This document shows, one piece after another, positions 34,583-45,643 of a stretch of 64,000 nt of DNA. This DNA is from Aurelia coerulea (lineage: Eukaryota; Cnidaria; Scyphozoa; Semaeostomeae; Ulmaridae). The stretch lies in assembly GCA_039566865.1 (NCBI GenBank), contig CM076949.1, positions 15,600,501-15,664,500 of the forward strand, read 5' to 3'. A model generated the notes under the pieces. It searched no databases. It was not told the origin of the DNA and worked only from the letters and a program-made list of their open reading frames with translations. Position numbers and translations under genes: made by a program. Every line of letters starts with the position of its first letter. Within the stretch, counting starts at the first letter, position 1.

Positions 34583-35560
34583 CCCTATCTGACCTGGGTG
34601 TTTTGAAACATTCAATGCCTGGGGGAGGCGGATTCCGCCCGCTCCCCCTGTTTATCTCCGTTTTCATAAGAGATATGGCAGCCAAACTTGGCACAAAGGC
34701 AGTTCATTGTATAAACAATGAAAATTTGAAATCATAATCCAATTAGCAATGTTGTTGTTGTTGCTAGTGCATGATGATCATTATGATGTCATATGACGTC
34801 ATATAAATGAAAGCTTGCTAAAAGGTCATGAAACTTTATTTTTCATAAAGAAATGAAAGATATAGATAAAAATATATATAAATTCTTAATGTAGATTTAA
34901 TTGGACCAATTAAACATGATTTTTCCGGGTTTTCTACAATCAATGTCAAAAGCAACCTTACCAACTACAAAACATCAGTTGTAGCTTTTTCCCGGGTTTT
35001 GATGTCTTTTTCTGTTGTAAATTCGTACGACATTTTTCGTAAGTTAGGCCCAAATCGTCGCCATTTTGAAGACGCGATAAAATGGCTAGCCTCGGTTTGG
35101 AGGTTCGATTGTGACGTCGGAAATTACTTGAGAGTTCTATAAACAAACAGCCTCGTTCAGGTCGAAGGCGAAAGGGGTGAAATTACGTCATGAATAATGA
35201 CGTCATTTCGCTCATTTCACAGATTTAAATACACAATTTCGCAGAGAAAAGACAGAAGGTTGGAAAAAAGTACTACACACCATTCACAACATTGTGATCT
35301 TTCATTTTATGAACAATTATTCCAACCCCGGACTTGTCCTTTAAGAGAAATATAAAGTATCTTTTTCACAGAGTGCATGATGAAAAATTGGTAACCATGG
35401 AGACAAGGCTAAAAATAGAATTTCCAAATCGTTGCAATTTTATTGCGCTATGATACAAAGTCAAACTTACGAAATATCAGAGGCCTCCTGCATGTGTGGA
35501 AAACGGTGTAAACAAAAATGTACTAGGGGGGGCCGAATCGGCCCCCCAGGTCAGATAGGG
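34583..35560. mobile_element. piggyBac-like MITE A
   Basis: TTAA|CCCTATCTGACCTGGG at 34579-34598 is mirrored by CCCAGGTCAGATAGGG at 35545-35560, followed by GTAA (one mismatch to TTAA). The CCCTA start next to TTAA is the piggyBac terminal signature. The interior has G/C runs by the ends (CTGGGGGAGGCGGATTCCGC; GGGGGGCCGAATCGGCCCCC) and TGACGTCA-like motifs. It ends 38 bp before an HPS4 exon. Confidence 0.75.
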
Positions 35561-35598
35561 GTAAGAAAATGTTGTCAATAACTCTTCCTTCCTTTTAG

Positions 35599-35656
35599 AA
35601 TGATGCTGATGATTTTGCTTATTTGGTCTATAATGGATCCCAGAAGAAGTGCAAAG
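35599..35656 (+). CDS. HPS4: HPS4 exon (58 bp) between two MITEs
   Basis: Bounded by CTTCCTTCCTTTTAG and AAAG|GTTTGT. It reads NDADDFAYLVYNGSQKKCK plus the first base of a Gly codon that the exon at 53012 completes. Phase 0 at entry matches the end of the 11372-11446 exon. The joined reading YLVYNGSQKKCKGNCKFISQ corresponds to the vertebrate HPS4 stretch around [20 protein letters not shown]. The phase agreement across 24-kb and 17-kb introns is the strongest single support for the assignment. Confidence 0.68.
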
Positions 35657-35702
35657 GTTTGTCAGTAAGACAAGAATTGCTTGAATCTAAGGTCTACCTT
35701 GA

Positions 35703-36515
35703 CCCTATCCAGACTGGGGGGGGGGGGCAAATGTTTCTACACAGCTTGTTGGGTATCTCCAGAACAGTCTAGTTTTTTGTGACTTTTAGTTTCTTGCTAG
35801 GAGACATCCTTTCATATCAATTTCAAACATGTTGATACTGATTCAGGGGGTCAGCACAACTTTAAATTGAGTGATCCGCAAGATAGACACCTTTAAAGTC
35901 ATAACTTTTGAATCGCTGGCTCTATGACAATGAAACAAGCATTGCTGAGCTTGTCTGGATGCGGGCTCTCATTTGATATATAGTTTATTCATTTTTAATG
36001 ATGTCTTCAATAATTGGTTGTTGCGCATGCGTACTGACGAAAAACCATGTTATGCTTCTCTACTCCAAAAATGAGCAACATCATATGATGCAACATGTCT
36101 CTTTATGTATATTTGGCATTTCTGCTATTTTTAAAGCAATTTATAAAACATTTTTAGACAAAAATTACTCTTTTACGTCCAAAATTAATAAATGCGGACA
36201 TCATCAAAAACATTAGTCTTACGAAGCAAAAATTTCAAAATAGGAATTAAAAGGATATAATCCTTCTGTGTTTTAAATCTCTTGTCAATATATTGTATCG
36301 ATTTGAAGATACAACGCGACAAAGTCCATGTGGCTTTACATCCAAATTAGCAACATTTGCTGACGATAGCACTTAACCACGTGACATAAACAAAAACCAA
36401 TTACGTCATCTTGTTTGTCTTATCGTGTTTGTTACTATTGTGCCAAGTTTCAAGTCTCGAGCACGTATGGTTCTGAGAATGAAGTGGAGTTTCCCCCCCC
36501 CCCCAGTCTTCCCAA
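35703..36515. mobile_element. piggyBac-like MITE E (right end diverged)
   Basis: Starts CCCTATCCAGACTGGGGGGG after TTGA and ends near 36515 in CCCCCCCCCCAGTCTTCCC, a decayed mirror. The G-run followed by AT-rich interior and TACGTCA motif is like elements A, B and C. It begins 46 bp after an HPS4 exon. Confidence 0.45.
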
Positions 36516-36570
36516 AGTTTCACACAGCCTACATTGTTTGGTTGCTTGAAGATGAAGTTGCGGTTTTTAG

Positions 36571-37466
36571 TATGGCACGCCGTACCGGCAAAAATCAAGT
36601 GTTGTGTGTATGTCAATTGTTTGTGTGGCGTGTATGTCAGTCGTGTGTGGTGTGTATGTCAGTCGTGTGTGGCGTGTATGTCAGTCGTGTGTGGTGTGTA
36701 TGTCAGTCGTGTGTGGCGTGTATGTCAAACTTGTGTGTGGCGTGTATGTCAAACTTGTGTGTGTATGTCAAACTTGTGTGTGTATGTCAAACCTGTGTGT
36801 GTATCTCAAACTCGTGTGTGTATGTGAAAGTCGTGTGTGTATGTCAAACTTGTGTGTGTATGTCAAACTCGTGTGTGTATGTCAAAGTCGTGTGTGTATG
36901 TCAAACTTGTGTGTGTATGTCAAACTTGTGTGTGTATGTCAAACTGGTGTGTGTATGTCAAACTTGTGTGTGTATGTCAAACTTGTGTGTGTATGTCAAA
37001 CTCGTGTGTGTATGTCAAACTCGTGTGTGTATGTCAAACTTGTGTGTGTATGTCAAACTCGTGTGTATATGTCAAACTCGTGTGTGTATGTCAAACTTGT
37101 GTGTGTATGTCAAACTTGTGTGTGTATGTCAAACTTGTGTGTGTATGTCAAACTCGTGTGTGTATGTCAAACTTGTGTGTGTATGTCAAACTCGTGTGTG
37201 TATGTCAAACTCGTGTGTGTATGTCAAACTCGTGTGTGTATGTCAAACTTGTGTGTGTATGTCAAACTCGTGTGTGTATGTCAAACTTGTGTGTGTATGT
37301 CAAACTCGTGTGTGTATGTCAGACTTGTGTGTCTACTAGGGAAAGACACTTTCACGAGAAGAAACGTTCGCGAGTTGGAACAAATGTGACATTTTTGCGA
37401 ATCGACCAAAATCTGTCAATGAGCTAAATTCATGCATCATCGAGTCTCTGTAATTTCTTTATTTAA
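36571..37466 (+). repeat. Left arm of a mirror-image repeat with 19-bp minisatellite
   Basis: 36571-37466 is the reverse complement of 40682-41552, from TATGGCACGCCGTACCGGCA to the central TTTCTTTATTTAA. It contains about 32 copies of a 19-bp unit (TTGTGTGTATGTCAAAC-like; variants TTG/TCG/TGG) at about 36720-37330, preceded by 22-bp variants (GTGTATGTCAGTCGTGTGTG). Because 19 is not a multiple of 3 and the unit lacks stops, all three frames stay open for 600-900 bp; this is not coding. Confidence 0.93.
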
Positions 37467-38132
37467 CCCTATTACTACCGGGCTTTTTCGACCATCGTAG
37501 TACCGGGGGGCTCCGTAACTTCGCCAATATTGCAGATATGAGGACGAAACTTAGTACAATGGTGTACAGGAACAAAATCTACACAATAGGCTACCTTTTT
37601 AAAAAAAATACGTGTAAATCAGAACAAGGCATCTGCTCCATCTTCGAAGGTTTAGCGTTTCCCATCCGAGCTCTTAAGAGCAATTTCTTATAAAAAATAC
37701 GTATTCATTGTTAGTTGTTTACTTTTGTCCTTCGCACAGCAATAATTTTCTATTGGTTTTACAGCAATAATAAATTTGTTTGGAACGATATTTTTATTGG
37801 CCCCTTCGGGAAATTAAATTCCTGGCACTACTGGACCTTTTACCCCCCCCCCCCCTTCGCCCCCTCTCGATGGTCCTGCAATAAAGGTCATATGAGGAAT
37901 CGAGCAGACAACAGTCACTTTTTGAGGAAAAATGGACACAGAAGAGGGATACTGATACTAGGAGCGAAGTTTTAAACGACTCTTTGTGAAAAAGATAAAA
38001 TAATTACATCAAAAGAAACAGGGTGATACGAAATCACTTCCAGGATCTGCAGCATGATCCAACGGTTCAACGGTGCGGTGAAATGGTTCCTGTAGATAGA
38101 ACATGCCCATTATATATTCCACAAGTGCTTTA

Positions 38133-38640
38133 ACCCTATCACTACAGGGGGGGGGGGGGCACAAAGTGCCGGCGGCGAAGTTTATTTGATGTAGTGTCGT
38201 CAGTTCAAAGGATGAAGAGCTGAAACTTTGCGACTTTTCCTAAAATTTCATGAACTAATTAAAATTTGTAATTTTTTTCCAAAATGGTAGATACTGATCA
38301 CGTTACCAACCTCTTTTCAACACGTGGTCAGCCAGACAATTAAAGAAGCGAGTCCAGTTTTAACAAGGATGACTGTATAACGTTGAGAATACCACCATTC
38401 AATAGCTCTCGATGAGAGCTTTCAGAGGATGTATAGTTTTATCCATTTTTGATGACGTCAGCAAATTTAACATTCATGACGTCATCAAAGTTTATGACGT
38501 CATATGAATAACAACAAATGTATTAGATAACCTTAAATGGTCAAAATTGGTTCTATTGATTGTTATCAACAATTTTGAGGCATTTTAGAGTATTTTATCA
38601 GTAATTAGGGGTTTAAATGAAACAATTACAAACTAATGGA
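38133..38640. mobile_element. Extra piggyBac-like left end D inside B
   Basis: TTAA|CCCTATCACTACAGGGGGGG at 38129-38152 has the same architecture as the other TTAA elements, but no matching right end is found. It may be a truncated nested copy. Confidence 0.45.
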
Positions 38641-38657
38641 AATAATGATGAATATAT

Positions 38658-40338
38658 TTTTTTTTTTTTTTTTTTTTTATCCATATAAAATTCTTACAAT
38701 ACATGTTTACCTACTCTACATATTAATACTATACAACTGCACAACACTACAGGGACAATAACGTGAGGAGCAAAATGGCATGGCTACCCCATGTTCTTAC
38801 ATATAACAAAAAACAATGAACACTACTAGGACAACGCACAAAAAGAAAACAAAGAATACTTGTAAACTAATTAATATACGCTAACTACAACCTAAATCAA
38901 TTACAATGAACGTTTGCGGCATAAAGACTGTGGGAAAGGAGTTTCAGAACAATTTCCCTGCTTCCTACCGAATTATGTCAATTTGATCGATGAATTAAAT
39001 GCAGAAAGCCAGGGTTTTTGTTGGAATATTATACCACTGTCTTTTCCGCAATCGTTCATTTCCATTAAATAAAATAATGCAACGTAACTATTCTAAATGA
39101 AAGAAGAAACAGAAGACGAAAAAAAAAGGTAAAGGGACTTGATGGTTACTTGGCGTATAACAAAGATTAAAATGACCTCAATCAAACCGACCGGTGTTGT
39201 GGATGAAAGCTAAGGTCAACTCGAGAATCTTTCTGTTAAGATCAATAGATAGGTCTTTATTGCCATACAGTAAATATTGCGTCAGGACCTTATTTGAAAG
39301 GTTGTTATGTCCGAATGGTCGTAATATTGCCGAAACTCCAGCGAGAAGATCTCTTCGTTGCAAATCAAACGAGGGGCAGAGCAACAAGAAGTGTTCAGTA
39401 TCCTCAATGCCATCATTCGAAGGGCACATTGGATCTAAGGTATCCCTGAAATGGTGTTGGAATTTATGCAAGTTCAGTTTACTGAGACCAACCCTAAGTT
39501 GAGTAAGATGGGATAGGCCGATTGGGTCGTGAATACCAAAAACGGGTTTTGCAGGGGGGCGGATTATCGCGAGTAGCTTTTTCTTAAAAACAGCAACTGA
39601 GGGTGCAAGTCTAATCTCGGAATCCAGATTGTTCCATTCAGTTAAGCAATTTGGATAAAAACTAGATTGGAATTTTTCTGTCCTTGTCATTATTCGTCCG
39701 ACCACATCCTGGTTGCGAAAAGAATATTGCGACTGCCGAAGTGGTGGGATTGGATCTTTAGTATACCCAGGAGTCAGATTATTTATGAATTTGTAAAACA
39801 GAGTAAGTCGTCTACTCCACCTTCGTAGACTTAGCGATTCCCAACCAAGCTCAGCGTATACCTTCTCTCGTGATGTCCCCCTCCATGCGCCGGATACTGC
39901 TAGAGCAGCAGAATATTGAACGGATTCTAACTTTTCCATTTGGTTCGGCAAAATGACGCTATGACTAAATTCGCATACTTTTGCAGGACTGTGGTAAATG
40001 ACATCCCCATAATCTAAATGTGGTCGAACATACAGCTTGTATAATTCGTTTAAGGTATGCCTGGGCAGATATTTGGAGAGATACTTCAGCATGCCAATGC
40101 CCTTCCTTGTTTTAGAGATAACTTCTTTGATATGAGTGGAGAACGAGAGTTTTGAGTCAAGGAACATTCCCAGGTGCTTATGTTCATCTACTACCTTCAC
40201 AGGTGTGTTATTAAAGACGATTACTGGATGATCAACTGCCTTGTTTTTCCTTGAAAATATTACTTCAACAGCTTGCTTTCGCGCATCAGGATTGAATGAC
40301 ATCCTCCAGTCATGAGCCCACTTTTTATGATATAACAC
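38658..40338 (-). mobile_element. Young 5'-truncated LINE with poly(A) and 12-bp TSD
   Basis: TGATGAATATAT at 38646-38657 and at 40339-40350 is a perfect duplication. The minus-strand 3' end has a poly(A) of about 24 (seen as T's at 38658-38681). The insert is 1681 bp with an open frame almost its whole coding length (40338-39178). No MITE or other insertion interrupts it. It is the youngest insertion of its stack. Confidence 0.9.
39178..40338 (-). CDS. LINE ORF2 C-terminal part (386 codons, intact)
   Basis: Reads the end of the reverse transcriptase and the C-terminal domain of a CR1/L2/jockey-like LINE: KHLGMFLDSKLSFSTHIKEV, then LYVRPHLDYGDVIYHSPAKV (the RP.LDYG..V thumb motif), then ELGWESLSLRRWSRRLTLFY, WNNLDSEIRLAPSVAVFKKK, and a terminal Cys/His module (SNDGIEDTEHFLLLCPSF). 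No stop or frameshift. The catalytic palm (FADD) lies in the truncated 5' part. The ATG is an internal methionine, not the native start. Confidence 0.8.
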   Translation of the reverse strand: MLYHKKWAHDWRMSFNPDARKQAVEVIFSRKNKAVDHPVIVFNNTPVKVVDEHKHLGMFLDSKLSFSTHIKEVISKTRKGIGMLKYLSKYLPRHTLNELYKLYVRPHLDYGDVIYHSPAKVCEFSHSVILPNQMEKLESVQYSAALAVSGAWRGTSREKVYAELGWESLSLRRWSRRLTLFYKFINNLTPGYTKDPIPPLRQSQYSFRNQDVVGRIMTRTEKFQSSFYPNCLTEWNNLDSEIRLAPSVAVFKKKLLAIIRPPAKPVFGIHDPIGLSHLTQLRVGLSKLNLHKFQHHFRDTLDPMCPSNDGIEDTEHFLLLCPSFDLQRRDLLAGVSAILRPFGHNNLSNKVLTQYLLYGNKDLSIDLNRKILELTLAFIHNTGRFD

Positions 40339-40681
40339 TGATGAATATATGATATAAATAATAAGCTTAAATTGATATTACATTGCCAATTTTTATTCAG
40401 CGATGCTTTGGGATATATTCTAGTAGCATTATGAAAGAAATTATCAACTAAGAACTTAAATATTGCCAATATTGCTAATAGTAAGCAAAAAGTGCAATTT
40501 TCCTCAATTATGACGTCATAGTGACGTCATTGATGTAATGAAGAATTAAAAAAGTAGCCTATTGTGTAGATTTTGTTCCTGTACACCATTGTACTAAGTT
40601 TCGTCCTCATATCTGCAATATTGGCGAAGTTACGGAGCCCCCCGGTACTACGATGGTCGAAAAAGCCCGGTAGTAATAGGG

Positions 40682-41552
40682 TTAAATAAAGAAATTACAG
40701 AGACTCGATGATGCATGAATTTAGCTCATTGACAGATTTTGGTCGATTCGCAAAAATGTCACATTTGTTCCAACTCGCGAACGTTTCTTCTCGTGAAAGT
40801 GTCTTCCCCTAGTAGACACACAAGTCTGACATACACACACGAGTTTGACATACACACACAAGTTTGACATACACACACGAGTTTGACATACACACACAAG
40901 TTTGACATACACACACGAGTTTGACATACACACACAAGTTTGACATACACACACAAGTTTGACATACACACACGAGTTTGACATACACACACAAGTTTGA
41001 CATACACACACGAGTTTGACATACACACACGAGTTTGACATACACACACAAGTTTGACATACACACACAAGTTTGACATACACACACAAGTTTGACATAC
41101 ACACACGAGTTTGACATACACACACGAGTTTGACATACACACACGAGTTTGACATACACACACAAGTTTGACATACACACACAAGTTTGACATACACACA
41201 CAAGTTTGACATACACACACGAGTTTGACATACACACACAAGTTTGACATACACACACGAGTTTGACATACACACACGAGTTTGACATACACACACAAGT
41301 TTGACATACACACACAAGTTTGACATACACACACCAGTTTGACATACACACACAAGTTTGACATACACACACAAGTTTGACATACACACACAAGTTTGAC
41401 ATACACGCCACACACAAGTGACATACACACCACACACGACTGACATACACACCACACACGACTGACATACACGCCACACACGACTGACATACACGCCACA
41501 CAAACAATTGACATACACACAACACTTGATTTTTGCCGGTACGGCGTGCCAT
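40682..41552 (-). repeat. Right arm of the mirror-image repeat with 19-bp minisatellite
   Basis: Reverse complement of 36571-37466. The array (about 40810-41410) has slightly fewer 19-bp units than the left arm and differs in the order of TTG/TCG variants and in the number of 22-bp units, so the arms have diverged by unit gain or loss. The arms meet at the perfectly symmetric centre ATTTAAAT if element B is removed. Confidence 0.93.
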
Positions 41553-42424
41553 ATTTTAGCGCCAAGCGCTGGAATCGCAGAAAAAGGTAAGCCCTAATCG
41601 AGTCCGCGATCCCTTGTCATGACGCTCAAGTGGTGGGGCTCTACCTGGGATCGAATCCTATCCGCCCGACGGTTCTGGCTGCAAATTCAGAGGATTACAC
41701 CAATGCGTCACAACACCTTCACGCTTGGCGATAAACCACCTGACCAATTAGCACTAGATTCTATAATAGACCTTTTTACTTGCTAGAAAAGGGGTTTGGA
41801 TCGCGCGTCCAAATCTGGAAATTGTTTGGAAGTAAAACAAAAGCATGATGTTCTCATTAACAAGGACGGATTATGTTACAATAGGATCCGCTACTTTTGG
41901 ATGACACCTTAGGACAAGTCGACTAGCGATTGCAGACAAAGAGAATGATATGCCTCGTTGGTCAAGTAATAAACAAAAACGAGGCAATCCGCAAAGGTTG
42001 CCCTGAAACCAAGGTAGCTAGCGCGTTTGTTATGCATTCCAGAAATGGTTCTTACGAGCAAACATGAGCATATATCGAAAGAAGAAGGATATATCTAAAC
42101 TTCTGACTCAGGCATTTTATTTATACCGGGTGAGCCAGAAAAAGTTCCCACTTTTGACAGGCCAGGATAAATCACACACTAGGCCAATTTTAGTTGTTTT
42201 TGATTTAATCTTTTGCCAATATCCTATATTATTCTGGGTTATTTTTGTAGATTTTTTCGATGCCAATTTATCGATATATTAACGATTTCTTGAATTTTTT
42301 TTGGCCTGCAGACTGCCCAAAATGATCGAAAAACAGTGATCAAATTTCCTACAGATTGGGCTTGGCAGAACAAAGGGAGTGACTCTTCGAAATGACTTGG
42401 GAATTTGGCAATGGATTAGGTACA
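41553..42424. other. Intron, one isolated mariner-like end
   Basis: TA|CCGGGTGAGCCAGAAAAAG at 42124-42144 matches the ends of the 22010-22729 element, but no partner is seen. The following 42150-42235 (CTTTTGACAGGCCA...TTTTGATTTAATC) recurs degenerately at 53735-53790. Confidence 0.4.
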
Positions 42425-42546
42425 ATCTGTCGCACGAGCAGTCGTTCAATGATTGCGCAAGTTTAATGTCATTTTTATTAATACAAAGACTCTCAGTTAT
42501 TTTATCATTTCCTTGAAATTATACTTGATAGCTAATGTAAATTAAT
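42425..42546. repeat. Outer left arm of a split palindrome
   Basis: CAATCTGTCGCACGAGCAGT through GCTAATGTAAATTAA is the reverse complement of 52675-52795. It continues at 49818 after a 7.27-kb insertion. Confidence 0.8.
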
Positions 42547-42645
42547 TACACTCGGGATTAGAAGCTTGAAAAGCACCCCTCAGAGTAAGCTCTGTCTCCA
42601 AACAAAAGAGATTCACTAATTTACCATCATTGAGGTACACCTTGG

Positions 42646-43045
42646 GCCTTCTCGCGAGGATGGGGGCGGTGCACTGCTTCCCGGTGGGATGGGGGATGTG
42701 CTGTGCGGGATGTGAGGTCCCCTTCACGATGCAGGCACTGGGCTGCGGTTGAACTGGGGAATTGCTCCCTAGCGGCGACCGCAGCTTAGGATATGCGTGT
42801 GGGGGTTCCCTCGCGCGGTGTGTCCGCCGTCTCTCTGGGAGGTGGGCGTCGCTCCGTACCTCGTAGGGAAGGCATGCTTTTATCTTGTATATAATCCACT
42901 AAATGTTTTTATTGATTAGCTTTAGGAATTAATTTGTAAATTTTGTAAATTTTGGTAAAGTAGGCCTAAATTAGCTGTAATTTAGCTATTCTTTTTATTT
43001 TACTTAGCCTACATTAAATAAATTATTGATGATGATGATGATGAT
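42646..43045 (+). mobile_element. LINE 3' UTR, (GAT)n family (second copy)
   Basis: Nearly identical to 13285-13670: GGGATGTGAGGTCCCCTTCA, GCAGGCACTGGGCTGCGGTT, GGGTTCCCTCGCGCGGTGTG. It ends in a short GATGATGATGATGATG. Only the UTR is present. Confidence 0.8.
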
Positions 43046-43291
43046 TGACCTTGAAGGATTTTTAATTTGATCAAACCTCGATCAAATTGGCCAACTGCAG
43101 GAAACTGGGAGGTCAGCGTACCGGCCTACGTTGCCTGCCCGAAATTACTTCTTTAAGGCTGGTGATTGCCATTGAAATACGAAATTTCCTGGCCAATACA
43201 CCGTTCCACTGAGATTGTGGAAAGAACAGAGAGATAATCGGAAGAAAAAGTAGAAAGCCAAGAGAAAATCAAAGGTAATGGGTGGGTGGGT

Positions 43292-43613
43292 AACGAAACG
43301 GTTGCGTCGCTTTTTCTTGCAGGATACCTGAACGGAGTGCCCATCGAGCTACTGTTTTACTTTTATACGTACATACCCAATTCCCCAAGTGAAAAAGCTT
43401 TTGGCAAGGACATGGGCGAATCTATTGAAAATGAACTCTTATGGGGAAGAAATACGATGAGAATAGTTTTATTCGCCACGTGTCCTCTAGAACCCACAGT
43501 TGTTGTTGTTCTCAAGGTGCACAAAGGGGAAAAGGGGTGTGCCAGACCTAATACCATGAAACATGCCTTCCCTCGTAATTAACTCTAATTAAATATTCAG
43601 TTAATTAGCATTC
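43292..43613 (+). repeat. Direct repeat copy 1 (about 320 bp)
   Basis: AACGAAACGGTTGCGTCG through GTTAATTAGCATT recurs in the same orientation at 49498-49820 with a few differences (for example AATTCCCC AAGTGAAAAAG versus AATTCCCCCAAGTGAAAAG). It could be an LTR pair 6.2 kb apart, but no gag-pol frame, clear primer-binding site or TG...CA ends are visible. Confidence 0.75.
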
Positions 43614-43737
43614 AGGCGGGCACTAATACCCTGCAATGCACCCTAGCTACATTTATTCTCTACGCTGGCCGCTTCGAAAATAGATAAAGTGAATTAGAAT
43701 TCACATCATAAACAAACATTTTCAAAGACAGCGTTAA

Positions 43738-43930
43738 AGGGCATATATCGCGATAACAGTTGGTTGATACAACAAAGAAGCTTGGAGTGGAATTCCATTG
43801 TTTCGTGACTTTTAATTTCTGCTTCATGAATTTTTACTGCCGTAAAAATGTAGCCTCGGTCCCGTGCTATGTACTAAACAAAAGAGATAATTGTATTACA
43901 TTAGCCAATCAGGTTCACGATACATGCCCT
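43738..43930. mobile_element. 193-bp TTAA-flanked MITE
   Basis: TTAA|AGGGCATATATCGCG (43734-43752) is mirrored by CGATACATGCCCT|TTAA (43918-43934). Small, non-coding. Confidence 0.65.
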
Positions 43931-43937
43931 TTAAAGC

Positions 43938-44695
43938 CGCCTATGAACCACAACAATGAACTTGGGTATCAAACTCTAAGAATTTATTACATTACTAATG
44001 AAAACCGAACACAAACGAAAACACCAGCAAAACAAACGATGACGTCGTTTAAACATGCCTTCAAGTTAATTAACTTTTTGTTTTGTTTTGAATAATAAAA
44101 GAATTGAGCTTGAGCAAATATCTGCCTTGTAAGCATAAAATCAATGCTGGCCCAAGATCAATGTACCAATTGATGGTCAAAAAAACAGATCTAAAAAGCC
44201 ATTTCTATAACAATTGTTCACTCGAAAAGATCGAAAACAGTCGTGGCCAAATTTAAAGAAATGGGTCTTCAAGTTTTACGTATTTTAGATAAGAGACCAC
44301 CAAGTTGAGAAATTGTTGATGTTTAGCCTAGGCTTGTTTACAAAAATAAGAAATATTCGTGGCGGCAAGATCTTTCTTATGTGGAACAGTTCAACTGCTA
44401 CATTTGTTCTTATCGAGATGATCGAAGCGAAAAACAATATTCCGTTGGAGAGACCAGCAAAATTTATGAAAATATATACACAAATTTGGGGGGGGGGGGG
44501 AAATTGCTTGCATAAGCCAAAAAGCCTGAAGTTTACAAGCGTAAAGGACTTTCAAGTAAAAGATCAGACCATTATGATTAAGACTCCATTTGTTCTTATT
44601 CTTATTGTGTTTTTTTTTTCATTTCTTGAGCGGGTTCACATGAGCGGAATGTTTGTATCTCCAAAAACATAAAGATATGATATGTGGAAAGAGCG
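43938..44695. other. Nothing recognised
   Basis: AT-rich with a G-run at 44488-44500. No conserved frame or repeat ends seen. Confidence 0.35.
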
Positions 44696-44700
44696 CGTTA

Positions 44701-45638
44701 CAGGGGCGGATCTAGCCCAATTTTTGAGTGAGTTCCCAATGATGAGACCGAAGGCGAGCGAAGCGAGCCGAAAATATAGGGGGGTTCGGGAGAACTCCCC
44801 CGTGAAAATTTTTGCAGCCACGCCCTTTAGATTGCCTTCAAATGCTATCAAATTTTTCTTAAATAATTAATAACTGAAAAAATTTTGAAATAAAAAATCC
44901 GGCATCCTGCCAAACCTATCATTGTGTCATGATTATAAACAGGCCTAAGTTTACCTCAAATGCTTCTGCTTCAGCCAGCCATATTTTGCCTTATTGACAC
45001 ATACAGGGGCCTTGTTTGTAGATCTGCTTAAAAATGATTCCAAATTCTTCTAAGCTTTCAGGGGAATATTCAATATTGCTGCTTTATCAAAGAGAATTAC
45101 ATTCAGAGATCTTGCCACCGTCCTCTTCCTTGCGAATTTGCCGCCATTCCGCCATCATCCACACCATTTCTCAGAATTTTTTTCAGCCTCAGTCTCAAGC
45201 AGACACTTAGGTCTCAGTTCCAAACATCGAGCCACGATGAGGTCTCAGTTCCCGGCGAAGGGAACAAAAGAAGTCTCAGTTCCGAACATTCTAAACAATA
45301 CTAAGGTCTCAGTTCCAAACATTTAAAACAAACAACAAAACATAGGGATATTTCAGCCTGGAGCTATTTTTGTAAGGGCCTCCGCAGTGGTCTGAGGGTC
45401 CTTCAGGCAGTACGCATTGTGCTGAAATTTGCGAAACGTGGAGCCTGACAACAAATCTTTTTCACACATCACATCACAATCATACGGCAGCGCGATCGAA
45501 AAGATACTGAAATTTTTAATTATTCTTTTCATCACAGATTTCATTTTCATAATTATCATAATTCTATTCTCAGAGACAAATCTATGAAATTTTGACTAAG
45601 TTCTCGAACTCATGGAACTCATGCTAAATCCGCCCCTG
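44701..45638. mobile_element. 938-bp element with CAGGGGCGGATCTAGC ends
   Basis: CAGGGGCGGATCTAGC at 44701 is mirrored by GCTAAATCCGCCCCTG at 45623-45638. CGTTA flanks both sides (44696-44700, 45639-45643). CAGGGGCGG-type ends are common in hAT elements, though the clear duplication here is 5 bp rather than 8. The interior contains four spaced copies of GGTCTCAGTTCCRAACAT-like sequence (45208-45320). Confidence 0.65.
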
Positions 45639-45643
45639 CGTTA

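Larger units (their letters stand above)
37467..40681. mobile_element. piggyBac-like element B at the centre of the mirror repeat
   Basis: TTAA|CCCTATTACTACCGGGCTTT (37463-37486) is mirrored by AAAGCCCGGTAGTAATAGGG|TTAA (40662-40685). Subterminal arms are mirrored for about 130 bp (GTAACTTCGCCAATATTGCA with TGCAATATTGGCGAAGTTAC). It carries a nested LINE (38658-40338) and a second TTAA-CCCTATCACTACAGGGG end at 38129-38149. TGACGTCA motifs at about 38450-38500 and 40510-40530. No transposase frame. Confidence 0.8.

Noticed and set aside
36425..37427. Three overlapping long open frames (200-300 codons) in the left minisatellite arm
   Set aside because: They are the same 19-bp unit read in three phases. 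Composition is driven by the repeat and no homologous protein domain is visible.
40721..41565. Long minus-strand frames in the right minisatellite arm
   Set aside because: Mirror copy of the left arm, same reason.
43286..43582. 98-codon frame as a gene
   Set aside because: It lies in the 320-bp direct repeat, and the second copy at 49500 carries frame-changing differences.
44682..44870. 62-codon plus frame
   Set aside because: It covers the left end of an inverted-repeat element (CAGGGGCGGATC) and has no family similarity.
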